A program made the position numbers and the translations under genes. This document shows, in pieces, positions 35,653 to 44,695 of a stretch of DNA of 64,000 nt; the stretch's first letter is position 1; every line of letters begins with the position of its first letter. The DNA is from Endozoicomonas montiporae CL-33 (lineage in GTDB: Bacteria > Pseudomonadota > Gammaproteobacteria > Pseudomonadales > Endozoicomonadaceae): assembly GCF_001583435.1 (NCBI RefSeq), contig NZ_CP013251.1, forward strand, positions 2,315,617 to 2,379,616. The letters run 5' to 3'. The notes below the pieces were generated by a model, which saw only the letters and a program-made list of their open reading frames with translations, ran no database searches and had not been told where the DNA came from.

Positions 35653-35805
35653 GGGGAGTTCCGGAACTCAGTGGCAAACATTAAAGCAACCTTTGAAAAT
35701 GTCTTAATCCCTTCAAAGTCAGGGCAGTTCCGGAACAGACTACCGGCCTGTACCAGATTGACGTTAATGGTCTTAATCCCTTCAAAGTCAGGGCAGTTCC
35801 GGAAC
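35653..35805 (-). CRISPR. CRISPR array 4, two full repeats and a remnant
   Basis: Full repeats at 35701 and 35770 with a 33-nt spacer between; a remnant (GGGGAGTTCCGGAAC, ending 35667) and a second 33-nt spacer mark the trailer. TG subtype, leftward transcription from the leader at 35806. Confidence 0.92.
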
Positions 35806-35983
35806 TCCAGAGCCTAAATAGTACTTTAGATTCATAAGCTTGCAAAGGGGGGGTTAGCAAACACTGTATAAATATATAGTGAAAAACAGCCTTTTTTCAT
35901 GGTTTTTGGTTGTCTTCTGCTAAGGGGCTCTGTAAGTCATTGATATTTGTTTTGGTGGCCTTTTCACAGTTTCACAAGCTTGC
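35806..35983 (-). promoter_or_regulatory. CRISPR leader of array 4, divergent to the UDG-like gene
   Basis: 178-bp leader with the conserved blocks, slightly diverged (two extra G, AGCTTGCAAAGG), ending with ACAAGCTTGC at 35974-35983; the UDG-like gene starts 88 bases beyond. Confidence 0.8.
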
Positions 35984-36070
35984 CAACACTTGAACCCTGA
36001 CAGTTCTGACTTATGATAACTCCATACAAAGTCAGTGTCGTTTATAAGTCTAATAAAAAAGGTACAAGTC

Positions 36071-36946
36071 ATGAGTCAGTTATTCAAACACAACACATCC
36101 ATTATCCGGTCTCTGGGAGACTGCGCCGATAATGCTGATCCGCAGCCTTCACTTACATTGTGGGAAAACCATGACAGGCAACTGTCCTGTTATTATGCCC
36201 CGTTTGAACATGTTAACACTCGCGCAAAAATTGTCCTGATCGGCATAACCCCCGGTCGTACGCAAATGAACCGGGCTTTGTCTGCGGCGAGCAGGGCGGT
36301 TAATAGTCAGGCGGATGTACAGCAGGCGATTGCCGAGGTGAAGCGCATTGGCAGCTTTAGTGGCAACATGCGTCCCAATCTGGTGAATACGCTGAACAAG
36401 CTGGGATACCAGAAGAAGCTGGGTATTACCTGTTGCAGTGAACTCTGGGCAGAGCGTAATGATTTGGTGGACTTCTGTTCGCTGTTGACGTATCCGGTGT
36501 TTGTTAAAGGTCGTGATTACAATGGCATGCCACATCCGATGAAGGTGCCTGAATTGAAAACCATGCTGGTGGACGAGTTCGCTAACCGGTTGCAGTCTAT
36601 TCCTGCCGATGCGGAGTTGGTGCCTCTGGGCGAGTTGGTCGCCAATGTACTGTCGGAACTGGACGACATGGGGTTGGTGCCTCAGACGATTACCCGTATT
36701 AACAACAAGGTGGTGGCTCCGCCTCACCCCAGTGGTGCCAATGCGGAGTCTATTGCGTTGTTGCTGTCTGAGTCCTATCCGGAACGGGACGTGTATCTGG
36801 AAAAAATGTATCAGGAGTATCTGGGCAAGCGGGGCTGGGAAAAACGTGCAGGAGGAAAGCCCCAGTCGGAGGAGAAGTATAAAACGGCCAGAGCTTCAAG
36901 ATGGGAAAGTATGTTGCAGGTTCGTAAGGCCTATGGGATCGGGTGA
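36071..36946 (+). CDS. Uracil-DNA glycosylase superfamily-like protein
   Basis: The 291-aa protein has KIVLIGITPGRTQMNRAL (residues about 53-70), resembling the GxxPG loop of uracil-DNA glycosylases, and APPHPSGANAESI near residue 230, resembling the HPS(G/A) DNA-binding loop. The middle (KLGYQKKLGITCCSELWAERNDLVDFCSLLTYPVFVKGRDYNG) would carry the substrate pocket. Base excision activity is inference. ATG 36071 follows AAAAAAGGT; an in-frame start 12 codons earlier is less likely. The gene is divergent from array 4 across its leader and may be under the same control, as rmuC and cas2 are at other arrays. Confidence 0.78.
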   Translation: MSQLFKHNTSIIRSLGDCADNADPQPSLTLWENHDRQLSCYYAPFEHVNTRAKIVLIGITPGRTQMNRALSAASRAVNSQADVQQAIAEVKRIGSFSGNMRPNLVNTLNKLGYQKKLGITCCSELWAERNDLVDFCSLLTYPVFVKGRDYNGMPHPMKVPELKTMLVDEFANRLQSIPADAELVPLGELVANVLSELDDMGLVPQTITRINNKVVAPPHPSGANAESIALLLSESYPERDVYLEKMYQEYLGKRGWEKRAGGKPQSEEKYKTARASRWESMLQVRKAYGIG

Positions 36947-37022
36947 CCGTTATTGTCAGGCATTCTCAACGCTTGAATGCCTGACTTTGTACCATCTTGA
37001 CCACTGTTGTTAAGGAAAGACT

Positions 37023-37271
37023 ATGACGATTCGCTGGAATGTCTATTTTCTCCATTTTGTCAGAACCCTTCGTAATCTGGATATTTATATGGGAACCCTT
37101 CTGGTGATGGGTACCATATTGGGGTGGTATGAATTCAATACCCGAAGTTTGGTGGTGACTGTCAGTCTTCTTTTATTGTCATATCTGTTTGCTGTCGGGT
37201 GTGTCAGTGACAATAGTGAAAAGGACTGCGTTCCTCCGTGGCGCTTGTTAGGTGTTTCATTCAGTTTGTAG
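37023..37271 (+). CDS. Small membrane protein (82 aa)
   Basis: Two or three hydrophobic segments: MGTLLVMGTILGWYEF, VVTVSLLLLSYLFAVGCV and a short C-terminal one. AAGGAAAG precedes the ATG. No family recognised. It lies between the UDG-like gene and the Fic gene on the same strand. Confidence 0.55.
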   Translation: MTIRWNVYFLHFVRTLRNLDIYMGTLLVMGTILGWYEFNTRSLVVTVSLLLLSYLFAVGCVSDNSEKDCVPPWRLLGVSFSL

Positions 37272-37353
37272 CTGGGTGGTATTGGGTCGCTGGCATTATT
37301 GAGCTAATGAACTTATAAGGTGAGAGCCGCTCAAATGGCATTGTAAGCGCAAA

Positions 37354-37403
37354 TTGCGCCAAGTGAATGGCACGAAAATGGCGCAATTAATAAAAATGCG
37401 CCA
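37354..37403. promoter_or_regulatory. Repeated TTGCGCCA/TGGCGCAA elements before fic
   Basis: TTGCGCCA (37354-37361), its complement TGGCGCAA (37379-37386) and TGCGCCA (37397-37403) lie within 50 bp just upstream of the chosen fic start. Inverted and direct copies with regular spacing look like operators, perhaps bound by the HTH of the Fic protein itself. Confidence 0.5.
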
Positions 37404-37440
37404 TAATTATGCCAAAAGGATTCCTGATTGTGCCAGCCCT

Positions 37441-38802
37441 ATGAACACTCTCGCTGACTTATACAAAACAATCATTCAGGCCGGTAAGCCAGTCTCTATT
37501 TCCGAGCTGCTGGCTGCACACCCTGATTTTTCCCGACGATCCACGCAGCGTTGGTTAAATAAGTTACTGGCCGACAATAAGATTTCGGCAATCGGTGAAG
37601 GGCGTGGCAGGCGTTATGAAGCACTAGATACAAGCCAGGCACAGCAGAATGAGGATCAGTCTGATGATTTTCCCGCGTTTATCCCATTATCAGCAGACAG
37701 TAAGGATGTTCTGGCTTACATAGAGCAACCGGTTGAATCGAGACATCCTGTCGGGTATCAGCGAGCATTTCTGGATGCTTATGAACCTAACAAGACCTAT
37801 TATTTATCCGCACCGATCAGGCAGCAGCTCAGGCGCATGGGCGATACCCAACAAACCTCTCAACCAGCAGGCACCTATGGTCGGGCGATTTTAAACCGTT
37901 TTCTGATTGATTTGTCCTGGGCATCCAGCCATCTGGAAGGGAATACCTACAGTCGTCTTGATACGGTCAGGTTAATAGAAGAAGGCCGTGCTGCTGATGG
38001 TAAGGCTGCGGTTGAAACGCAGATGATTTTGAACCACAAATCGGCCATAGAGTTGCTGGTTGATAATGCTGAAAGTGCATCATACAACCGTTTTACCCTG
38101 CTAAACCTGCACAGTTTGCTATCCGAAAACCTGTTACCAAACCCGGCAGATGAAGGCCGGATTCGGCAGCATCAGGTGGAAATTGGTAAAAGTGTTTTCA
38201 GACCGCTGGCTGGCGAAGTGATTATTGGCGAGCTGCTTGATATTCTTTTGCAAAAAGCCAGCCAGATTAAAGATCCCTTCGAACAATCGTTTTTTATGAT
38301 GGTTCACCTGCCTTATCTGCAGCCTTTCGCTGATGTAAACAAGCGTACATCAAGGCTTGCTGCTAATTTGCCATTAATTCGGGCTAACCTATGTCCTCTC
38401 ACGTTTCTGGATGTTCCGGAGCAAGCTTACAGCCGTGCCACTCTGGGGGTTTATGAAATGACCCGGGTCGAGTTGTTACGTGATCTTTATCTGTGGGCTT
38501 ATGAACGTTCTACTCAGGAATACCTTGCCATAAAGCAACAACTGGCAGAACCTGATCCTCTTCGCCTTCAATACCGTAACCTGATCAAAAAAATGGTTAA
38601 TGACATTGTCCTAAGTCCGGACTCTGATCCCATTGATCTGATTGAAACACTGCTGCCGGATGATATCCAGGATGTTGCACGCTCCGATCTTTCATCGCTG
38701 ATTATTGAGGAACTACGCCGACTACACGAGGGAGTATTGGCTCGTTATGGTCTAAGGCCGTCTCAGTTCAAAAATTGGCAGAATGCCCAAAAAGGAAGAT
38801 GA
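37441..38802 (+). CDS. Fic family protein with N-terminal winged helix
   Basis: Fic domains transfer AMP or other groups to target proteins. Start at ATG 37441 gives 453 aa; the frame is open farther left to 37354, but that part overlaps the repeated operator-like sequences. Residues 1-55 form a winged helix (NTLADLYKTIIQAGKPVSISELL...RSTQRWLNKLL). SSHLEGNTYS (about residue 165) is the inhibitory (S/T)xxxE(G/N) motif placed before the Fic core. The core motif is LQPFADVNKRTSR where the standard is HPFxDGN(G/K)R, so the catalytic His is Gln and the Gly is Val. This variant either uses another mechanism or is not an AMP transferase. Confidence 0.85.
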   Translation: MNTLADLYKTIIQAGKPVSISELLAAHPDFSRRSTQRWLNKLLADNKISAIGEGRGRRYEALDTSQAQQNEDQSDDFPAFIPLSADSKDVLAYIEQPVESRHPVGYQRAFLDAYEPNKTYYLSAPIRQQLRRMGDTQQTSQPAGTYGRAILNRFLIDLSWASSHLEGNTYSRLDTVRLIEEGRAADGKAAVETQMILNHKSAIELLVDNAESASYNRFTLLNLHSLLSENLLPNPADEGRIRQHQVEIGKSVFRPLAGEVIIGELLDILLQKASQIKDPFEQSFFMMVHLPYLQPFADVNKRTSRLAANLPLIRANLCPLTFLDVPEQAYSRATLGVYEMTRVELLRDLYLWAYERSTQEYLAIKQQLAEPDPLRLQYRNLIKKMVNDIVLSPDSDPIDLIETLLPDDIQDVARSDLSSLIIEELRRLHEGVLARYGLRPSQFKNWQNAQKGR

Positions 38803-39350
38803 AATAGCCTTGATGTAACTGTGGCGGAAGTGCATTTCTTTGTGTCAATTATGTACAAACGTTCCAAATTGCCTTCATTGAATCCAAAGTAACAGTGTAG
38901 GTTTTGGTATAGGTTATTAGGGTATATCACATAAAAAACCAATAAAAACAACACCAAAGTACCTATGCATCATCGGGGTGTGTTTCAATAACTGAACGTC
39001 AGTCTTATCTTCGGAATTTGCCATGTAATTCACTAATTCAGGGTGTAACGGGGAAATAAGTTTGTTGGAAGGTTGGACGAAATCTCAGCAAGTTCCAAGT
39101 TGAGACCAACCAGAATTAGGCGCTGGTTGTGCTGAAACGAAATAATACCAAAGCAATGAGTAAAGCTCTAATTGCCCGCGAGATCCAAATCGACACTCCA
39201 GTCGTATTGCATCATCAACTCAGCTTTCGCCATGAATCACTATAGGAAGCTGTCAATAACAACATCGATCTGGTATGACTCTTAGAGTTCGGGTAGTAAC
39301 ACGAACTTCACCGCCTAAACGTGACTAACCCTCTCAGGAGACAAGCGACA
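38803..39350. other. Non-coding stretch between fic and ovoA
   Basis: Both strands were scanned by eye: no open frame with a credible start, no tRNA-like fold and no IS end were recognised. The last 20 bases contain the ribosome site of ovoA. Confidence 0.5.
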
Positions 39351-41477
39351 GTGCTTAATTTTGTAACTGCTGACATGAGTTCATCCGTTCGGATGCCACT
39401 CCTGAACACCGGCACGCCGGAAAGTAAACGACAGGAAATACTGAATTATTTTTCTCAGACCTTTGACCTTTACGACAGTCTTTTTGACGTTCTGGACACG
39501 GATGAGGCCTGGTATGAAAAAGCTATTTCACTGCGTCACCCCCTGATATTTTATTACGGGCATACAGCTACTTTCTTTGTCAACAAACTGATGGCTGCCC
39601 GCTTGATTGACAGCCGGATTGACCCGGACATTGAAGCCATGATGGCCATCGGGGTGGATGAAATGTCCTGGGATGATCTGGATGACAGTCACTATGACTG
39701 GCCTTCAGTGGATGCCCTGAAAGCTTACCGGCAAAAAGTTCGGTCCATGGTCAGTGAGTTTATCATGACGATGCCCCTGGAGATTCCGGTGCAGTGGGAC
39801 AGTGCTGGCTGGTTGATCCTGATGGGGATCGAACATGAACGGATTCATCTGGAAACCTCATCGGTCCTTATCCGGCAATTGCCGCTTTCCTGGCTGAATA
39901 ATAACGGTCGATGGCCGGTTTGCCCCGAAGTCGGGATTGCACCTGAAAATACTCTGGTCGCTTTGCCCGGAGGCAAACTGAAACTGGGTAAGCCCTATGA
40001 TGATCCTTTATATGGCTGGGACAATGAATACGGGTTACAGGAGGCAGACGTTGCTCCATTCAAGGCCAGTGAATACCTTGTCAGCAATGATGAGTACCTG
40101 ACCTTCCTGAACGCCGGGGGTTATGACACAGAACGCTGGTGGACCGATGAAGGCTGGGCGTGGGCTACCTTTGTCAAAGCCAGACATCCTGAATTCTGGG
40201 TGAGGAAAGAGGATCGCTGGTGCTATCGAACCCTGCTGGAAGAGATTGAGATGCCCTGGAGCTGGCCGGTGGATGTCAACTGTCACGAAGCTCAGGCCTT
40301 CTGTCGCTGGAAGTCGGAAGTCACTGCTAAAAGCATTCAGCTACCTTCCGAAGCGGAATGGTATTGTCTCAGGGAACAGTTAGACACTGATCTGCCCTAC
40401 TGGGAGCAGGCACCCGGTAATATTAATCTGGAGTACTGGTCTTCAGCCTGTCCGGTTGACCGGTTTCGCACCGGTGATTTCTGCGACGTCATTGGTAACG
40501 TCTGGCAATGGACCAGTACGCCCATTGATGCTTATGAAGGGTTTCGTATACATCCTTATTACGACGATTTCTCGACTCCCACCTTTGACAGTAAACATAA
40601 CCTGATTAAGGGCGGATGCTGGATTTCTACCGGTAATTACGGCATCAAGCAGTCGCGCTATGCATTTCGCCGACATTTTTTCCAGCACGCCGGTTTTCGG
40701 TATGTGGAGTCTACCGCTTCTGGTCGGGACACCATTAACCCTTACGAAACCGATGCCCTGGTGTCTCAGTATCTGGAGTTTCATTTTGGTCAGGAATACT
40801 TCGGAGTCAGCAATTATCCTGAAGCCTGTGCCGCGCTGTGCTCTGGCCTGATGGCAAACAGTCCCATGACCCGGGCCCTGGACCTGGGTTGTTCTGTCGG
40901 GCGCAGCAGTTTTGAACTGGCCCGCTGGTTTCAGCATGTGGATGGGATTGATTTCTCGGCACGGTTTATTTCCGCTGCGGTCGAGTTGCAGAAGAACGGT
41001 AAAATTCGCTATTTCACACCGACCGAGGGCGAACTCGGTGACTTTCAGGTGGCGAGTCTGAAAGCGACAGGGCTTGATGATATAGACGTTAACCGCATTC
41101 TGTTCACCCAGGGCGATGCCTGTAACCTCAAGCCAAAATATTGTGATTATGATCTTGTGTTTGCGGGTAATCTGATTGACCGGCTGGGCGACCCTTTGTT
41201 GTTTTTAGAAAGCATTCACGAACGTATCCGGCCCGGAGGACTGCTGGTGCTGACTTCTCCCTATACCTGGCTGGAAGAGTACACCGATAAAGCAAACTGG
41301 CTTGGTGGTATCCGTGAGAATGGTGAAGCCCTGGATACGTATTCGGCACTCAAACGGGTACTGAACCAGCATTTCGATGAAGTTCAGCCAGCAGTGGACA
41401 TTCCGTTTGTTATCCGGGAAACCGCCCGAAAGTATCAGCATACAGTTGCACAGTGCACGGTCTGGCGTTGTCGGTAA
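39351..41477 (+). CDS. ovoA: OvoA, 5-histidylcysteine sulfoxide synthase with methyltransferase domain
   Basis: First enzyme of ovothiol synthesis: a non-haem iron enzyme joining histidine and cysteine with oxygen; its C-terminal domain methylates the imidazole later. Domain order fits: DinB-like helical N-terminus with the iron-binding HxxxHxE in GIEHERIHLETSS (about residue 162-168), an FGE-sulfatase domain (VSNDEYLTFLNAGGY...LPSEAEWYCLRE...GNVWQWTSTP...KGGCWISTGN), then a SAM methyltransferase (ALDLGCSVGRSSFELARWF). At 708 aa it is normal for OvoA. GTG 39351 follows AGGAG by ten bases; an ATG 24 bases on is an alternative. Confidence 0.94.
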   Translation: MLNFVTADMSSSVRMPLLNTGTPESKRQEILNYFSQTFDLYDSLFDVLDTDEAWYEKAISLRHPLIFYYGHTATFFVNKLMAARLIDSRIDPDIEAMMAIGVDEMSWDDLDDSHYDWPSVDALKAYRQKVRSMVSEFIMTMPLEIPVQWDSAGWLILMGIEHERIHLETSSVLIRQLPLSWLNNNGRWPVCPEVGIAPENTLVALPGGKLKLGKPYDDPLYGWDNEYGLQEADVAPFKASEYLVSNDEYLTFLNAGGYDTERWWTDEGWAWATFVKARHPEFWVRKEDRWCYRTLLEEIEMPWSWPVDVNCHEAQAFCRWKSEVTAKSIQLPSEAEWYCLREQLDTDLPYWEQAPGNINLEYWSSACPVDRFRTGDFCDVIGNVWQWTSTPIDAYEGFRIHPYYDDFSTPTFDSKHNLIKGGCWISTGNYGIKQSRYAFRRHFFQHAGFRYVESTASGRDTINPYETDALVSQYLEFHFGQEYFGVSNYPEACAALCSGLMANSPMTRALDLGCSVGRSSFELARWFQHVDGIDFSARFISAAVELQKNGKIRYFTPTEGELGDFQVASLKATGLDDIDVNRILFTQGDACNLKPKYCDYDLVFAGNLIDRLGDPLLFLESIHERIRPGGLLVLTSPYTWLEEYTDKANWLGGIRENGEALDTYSALKRVLNQHFDEVQPAVDIPFVIRETARKYQHTVAQCTVWRCR

Positions 41478-41592
41478 CGATCATGGTTTGGTTCCGCCTG
41501 GCTGGTGGAAAATCAGTGGGTTATGGATTCTCTCTGGAATATCCAGCGAGCTGGCCGATGCTCCTGATAGGATCTACCAGAGGGAAGACATT

Positions 41593-41871
41593 ATGAGCAG
41601 GGAAGCGAACAAGGCCGTTCTCACAATGACTGAATCCACCCAGGGCGAGTATCTGATCCGGGTCACTCAGGGAGGGAGTGTGATATTTGGTGATGTTATT
41701 CTGCGTTTGCCAACCGGTCTGAGCACCAGTCTTCAGACGGAACTGGCTTCTTCACTGGCGAATACGGTTCTGCGCCACATCAGCAATGCCGACAAAACGG
41801 CCATGGAGGAAGTGCAGCAATTGTTTTATGACTGGGGCTGTTTTGATGTGATTGATGAAGACTGTTTGTAA
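41593..41871 (+). CDS. Unknown 92-aa protein downstream of ovoA
   Basis: ATG 41593 follows AGGGAAG. The sequence MSREANKAVLTMTESTQGEYLIRVTQGGSVIFGDVILRLPTGLSTSLQTELAS...QLFYDWGCFDVIDEDCL suggests a small beta domain followed by helices. It contains two cysteines near the acidic C-terminus. No family recognised. It is 115 bases after ovoA and may be co-transcribed. Confidence 0.6.
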   Translation: MSREANKAVLTMTESTQGEYLIRVTQGGSVIFGDVILRLPTGLSTSLQTELASSLANTVLRHISNADKTAMEEVQQLFYDWGCFDVIDEDCL

Positions 41872-41880
41872 TATTCATTA

Positions 41881-41905
41881 TGTCAGTGGCCAGAGGTCAC
41901 TGACA
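41881..41905. terminator. Hairpin after the 92-aa gene
   Basis: TGTCAGTG and CACTGACA form an 8-bp stem with a nine-base loop. There is no clear T run, so it may be a weak terminator or an RNA-stabilising hairpin. Confidence 0.4.
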
Positions 41906-41950
41906 CTTACCCTTATCTTTCCATATCGTTTAAACTCTTACCGTCCTTAC

Positions 41951-41973
41951 AGAACCAGAACCAGAACCAGAAC
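41951..41973. repeat. Short tandem repeat of AGAACC
   Basis: Nearly four copies of the hexamer AGAACC in the 5' region of the thiolase gene. Copy-number change here would alter spacing between promoter and gene by six bases per unit. Confidence 0.6.
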
Positions 41974-42004
41974 AATAACACTCACTTCTTCCGGGTAGTC
42001 TCTC

Positions 42005-43189
42005 ATGCGCCAATCTGACGATATTGTAATTGTTGCTTCTGCACGAACGCCTATGGGCAGTTTTCAGGGAACCCTGTCCGGCTTGTCTGCAACTCGGCTT
42101 GGGCTGGAAGCGGTACGCGCCTGTCTGGAGCGTAGCGGCGTTGATGGTCAGAATGTTTCAGAACTCATTATGGGTTGTGTGCTGCCTGCGGGTGTCGGAC
42201 AGGCACCTGCCCGTCAGGTGTGCAGAGGCGCCGGTCTGCCAGACTCGGTGGGTACAACCACCATTAACAAAGTCTGTGGTTCCGGTATGAAGGCGGTCAT
42301 GACGGGGTGTGCACAGTTGATGACTAATGAGTCGGATGTGGTTCTGGCGGGCGGTATGGAAAGTATGTCCAACGCCCCCTATCTGCTGAAAAAAGCCCGT
42401 CAGGGTTTGAGAATAGGGCACTCTGATCTTCAGGACTCTCTGTTTACCGACGGACTCGAAGACGCCTATGACAAACAGTTGATGGGCGTGTTTGCCGAGC
42501 AGACCGCGAACCGTTTTAAAGTCAGTCGTGAAGCCATGGATGAGTTTGCCATTGCCTCGTTGAAACGTGCTCAGCAGGCCATTGCCAATGGCTGGTTTGA
42601 TAATGAAATTACTCCGGTGGATGCCGGTAAAGCGGGTCTGGTGAGTGTGGATGAACAGCCGGGTAAGGCAAAAATGGAGAAAATACGTCAGCTCCGCCCT
42701 GCCTTTGCCAGGGAGGGGGTAATAACGGCTGCCAATTCAAGCTCTATTTCCGATGGCGCAGCGGCTCTGTTGTTGATGCGAGAATCTGAAGCCCTGTCTC
42801 AGGGATTGCAACCCGTGGCAAGAATAAAAGGGTTTACCAGTCATGCCCGGGTGCCGGCTGAATTTACCATTGCGCCGGTGACAGCTATAGAGCAGTTGTT
42901 TGATAAGACAGGCTGGTCAGCAGACGACGTGGATCTGTTTGAAATCAATGAAGCATTTGCCGTGGTTACGCTGGTGGCCATGCAGGAGCTGGGTTTGTCC
43001 CATGATAAAGTCAATGTGTTCGGTGGCGCCTGTGCCCTGGGGCATCCGCTGGGTGCCAGTGGTGCACGTATTATTGTGACCCTGCTGAATGCATTGCAGC
43101 AGCGTGGTGGCAAACGAGGGGTCGCTTCCTTATGCATTGGTGGCGGGGAAGCAACGGCCATTGCACTGGAGTTGATTCATTCTGTGTAA
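42005..43189 (+). CDS. Acetyl-CoA C-acetyltransferase (thiolase)
   Basis: Condenses or cleaves acetoacetyl-CoA. The 394-aa length and motifs are typical: nucleophile Cys91 in [50 protein letters not shown] with the active-site His, and the second Cys in [11 protein letters not shown] near the C-terminus. It is of the biosynthetic AtoB/PhaA type rather than the long beta-oxidation FadA/FadI type. It stands alone, so ketone metabolism or polyhydroxybutyrate synthesis cannot be told apart. Confidence 0.93.
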   Translation: MRQSDDIVIVASARTPMGSFQGTLSGLSATRLGLEAVRACLERSGVDGQNVSELIMGCVLPAGVGQAPARQVCRGAGLPDSVGTTTINKVCGSGMKAVMTGCAQLMTNESDVVLAGGMESMSNAPYLLKKARQGLRIGHSDLQDSLFTDGLEDAYDKQLMGVFAEQTANRFKVSREAMDEFAIASLKRAQQAIANGWFDNEITPVDAGKAGLVSVDEQPGKAKMEKIRQLRPAFAREGVITAANSSSISDGAAALLLMRESEALSQGLQPVARIKGFTSHARVPAEFTIAPVTAIEQLFDKTGWSADDVDLFEINEAFAVVTLVAMQELGLSHDKVNVFGGACALGHPLGASGARIIVTLLNALQQRGGKRGVASLCIGGGEATAIALELIHSV

Positions 43190-43236
43190 TCCGCATAATC
43201 GACGCCCTGTCCGAAATTGATATGAGAGGTGTCACC

Positions 43237-43515
43237 ATGGCGGTCGCCAGTGCACGACACATCCTGGTTAAAACCAGGGAAGAAGCTGAAAAGCTAAAGA
43301 AGCAGCTGGAAAAAGGCGCGGACTTTGCCCAGCTGGCCAAAAAGCATTCCACCTGTCCATCCGGTAAACAGGGCGGTGATCTGGGCGAATTCCGACCAGG
43401 TCAAATGGTTAAGGCATTTGATGATGTTGTGTTTAAGAAGGAAGTTCTGAAAATTCATGGACCGGTGAAAACCAGCTTTGGTTTCCACCTGATCCAGACG
43501 ATCTACAGAAACTGA
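43237..43515 (+). CDS. ppiC: Parvulin-type peptidyl-prolyl isomerase PpiC
   Basis: Single-domain cytoplasmic parvulin of 92 aa, as in E. coli PpiC (93 aa). [60 protein letters not shown] and [14 protein letters not shown] match the family nearly throughout. ATG 43237 follows GAGAGG; the open frame extends upstream into the thiolase end but without homology. Confidence 0.95.
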   Translation: MAVASARHILVKTREEAEKLKKQLEKGADFAQLAKKHSTCPSGKQGGDLGEFRPGQMVKAFDDVVFKKEVLKIHGPVKTSFGFHLIQTIYRN

Positions 43516-43526
43516 TTCTGAAGGCA

Positions 43527-44057
43527 TCAGGAAGCTTCGGTCTGCTCCGGAGCCTCCTGCTCTGCTGGCTTACCCACCGAGACGAGTCGTAGCTCTCCTA
43601 CATGAATGCGCTGATGTTTCTGGCGCTGCTGCTCCGAACGCATAAACAGTGTAATTTCAGCATTCACCGCCTCTTTCAGTTTTACCTTGCCTGCCGGTTT
43701 GCCGTTCAGGTCAACGCGGCTGCGTCCGGGCTTGATGGACATCAGGTAGCGTTCCTGGGAGGTAAACAGCTTCAATGCACTTTTAATGACCGGCAAGGGG
43801 AACTCGCCTGTCTGCTTCATCTCGTTGTGAATACCGACTTTCAGAGGTCTGGGTGAAGACACCCTGAACGCCTCTGGCCAGCGTTCGCGTACCATTCTCA
43901 GTGCTTCCGATTTCGACACTTCCATGGTCTTTTCAACGTCAGCGGACGTTTTCTTCTCTTCCATGTGGTCTTCTCTGCTGACAGGCTGATTCAGAGAATT
44001 TGTATCTGAATCAGACAGGGATTCATCCTGATACTCAGTTTTGCATTCGTACTGCAT
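43527..44057 (-). CDS. ProQ/FinO-domain RNA chaperone
   Basis: The 176-aa protein has a disordered acidic N-terminus (about 50 residues) and a ProQ/FinO domain with KSEALRMVRERWPEAFRVSSPRPLKVGIHNEMKQTGEFPLPVIKSALKLFTSQERYL and DLNGKPAGKV. These domains bind structured RNAs and sRNAs. The C-terminal Tudor-like domain of full ProQ is missing; only a short acidic tail follows. It is convergent with ppiC, only 11 bases apart. Confidence 0.88.
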   Translation of the reverse strand: MQYECKTEYQDESLSDSDTNSLNQPVSREDHMEEKKTSADVEKTMEVSKSEALRMVRERWPEAFRVSSPRPLKVGIHNEMKQTGEFPLPVIKSALKLFTSQERYLMSIKPGRSRVDLNGKPAGKVKLKEAVNAEITLFMRSEQQRQKHQRIHVGELRLVSVGKPAEQEAPEQTEAS

Positions 44058-44139
44058 TGTCTATTTCTGTTTGACGTTAATATAACGCTTTTCGTACCGT
44101 TCCCACGTTTGACAGCGAGTGCCAGTGTGGGGCAGGTAT

Positions 44140-44523
44140 TTAGTGTATATCGATTGCACAGGATTTCAGATCCTGCAGTGATGTTACTTCCAGAGCCTGC
44201 TCATGGGTCGATTTTAAATAGACCGGGGGTGCCAGCCCTGCATCAAATGCCTGTTTCCAGCGCATGGCACACAAACACCAGCGGTCTCCGTCCTGAAGTC
44301 CGGGGAAGTCGGCCTCCGGGTTGGGTGTGATCAGGTCATTGCCCTGCAACAGAGTATATTCCAGAAAGTCTTTGGTCATGCGTGCACAGACAACATGCAG
44401 CCCCGGGTCGTTGCTGTCAGCATGACAAAACCCGTCCCGAAAAATACCGGTGGCCGGGTCAAAGCAGCATGACTGCAAAGGTTCTCCGAAGACATTTTTC
44501 TGATGGCTGGCTTTTGAACTCAT
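44140..44523 (-). CDS. DUF2237 family protein
   Basis: The 127-aa protein fits DUF2237: NVFGEPLQSCCFDPATGIFRDGFCHADSNDPGLHVVCARMTKDFLEYTLLQGNDLITPNPEADFPGLQDGDRWCLCAMRWKQAF. Length and conserved cysteines are those of the family. Its function is not known. ATG 44523 is followed at once by the conserved NVFG region, which supports the start. Confidence 0.9.
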   Translation of the reverse strand: MSSKASHQKNVFGEPLQSCCFDPATGIFRDGFCHADSNDPGLHVVCARMTKDFLEYTLLQGNDLITPNPEADFPGLQDGDRWCLCAMRWKQAFDAGLAPPVYLKSTHEQALEVTSLQDLKSCAIDIH

Positions 44524-44695
44524 GACCGTATCCCCTTGGTAACGGCAACACTATAGCCTGCCAGCCAGAGAAACAGAATGTTTCAGGACAGTTTTCCGGG
44601 TGTTTTATGAGGTTTTTTCTGAATGACAGGGTCTGAAAATGGCTAACGCTATTGTGCGCAAACAATACAAGGCACTTATCTTCAACCGATGACAG

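Noticed and set aside
38803..39350. Possible transposon scar between fic and ovoA
   Set aside because: No inverted repeats, target duplication or transposase fragment could be found.
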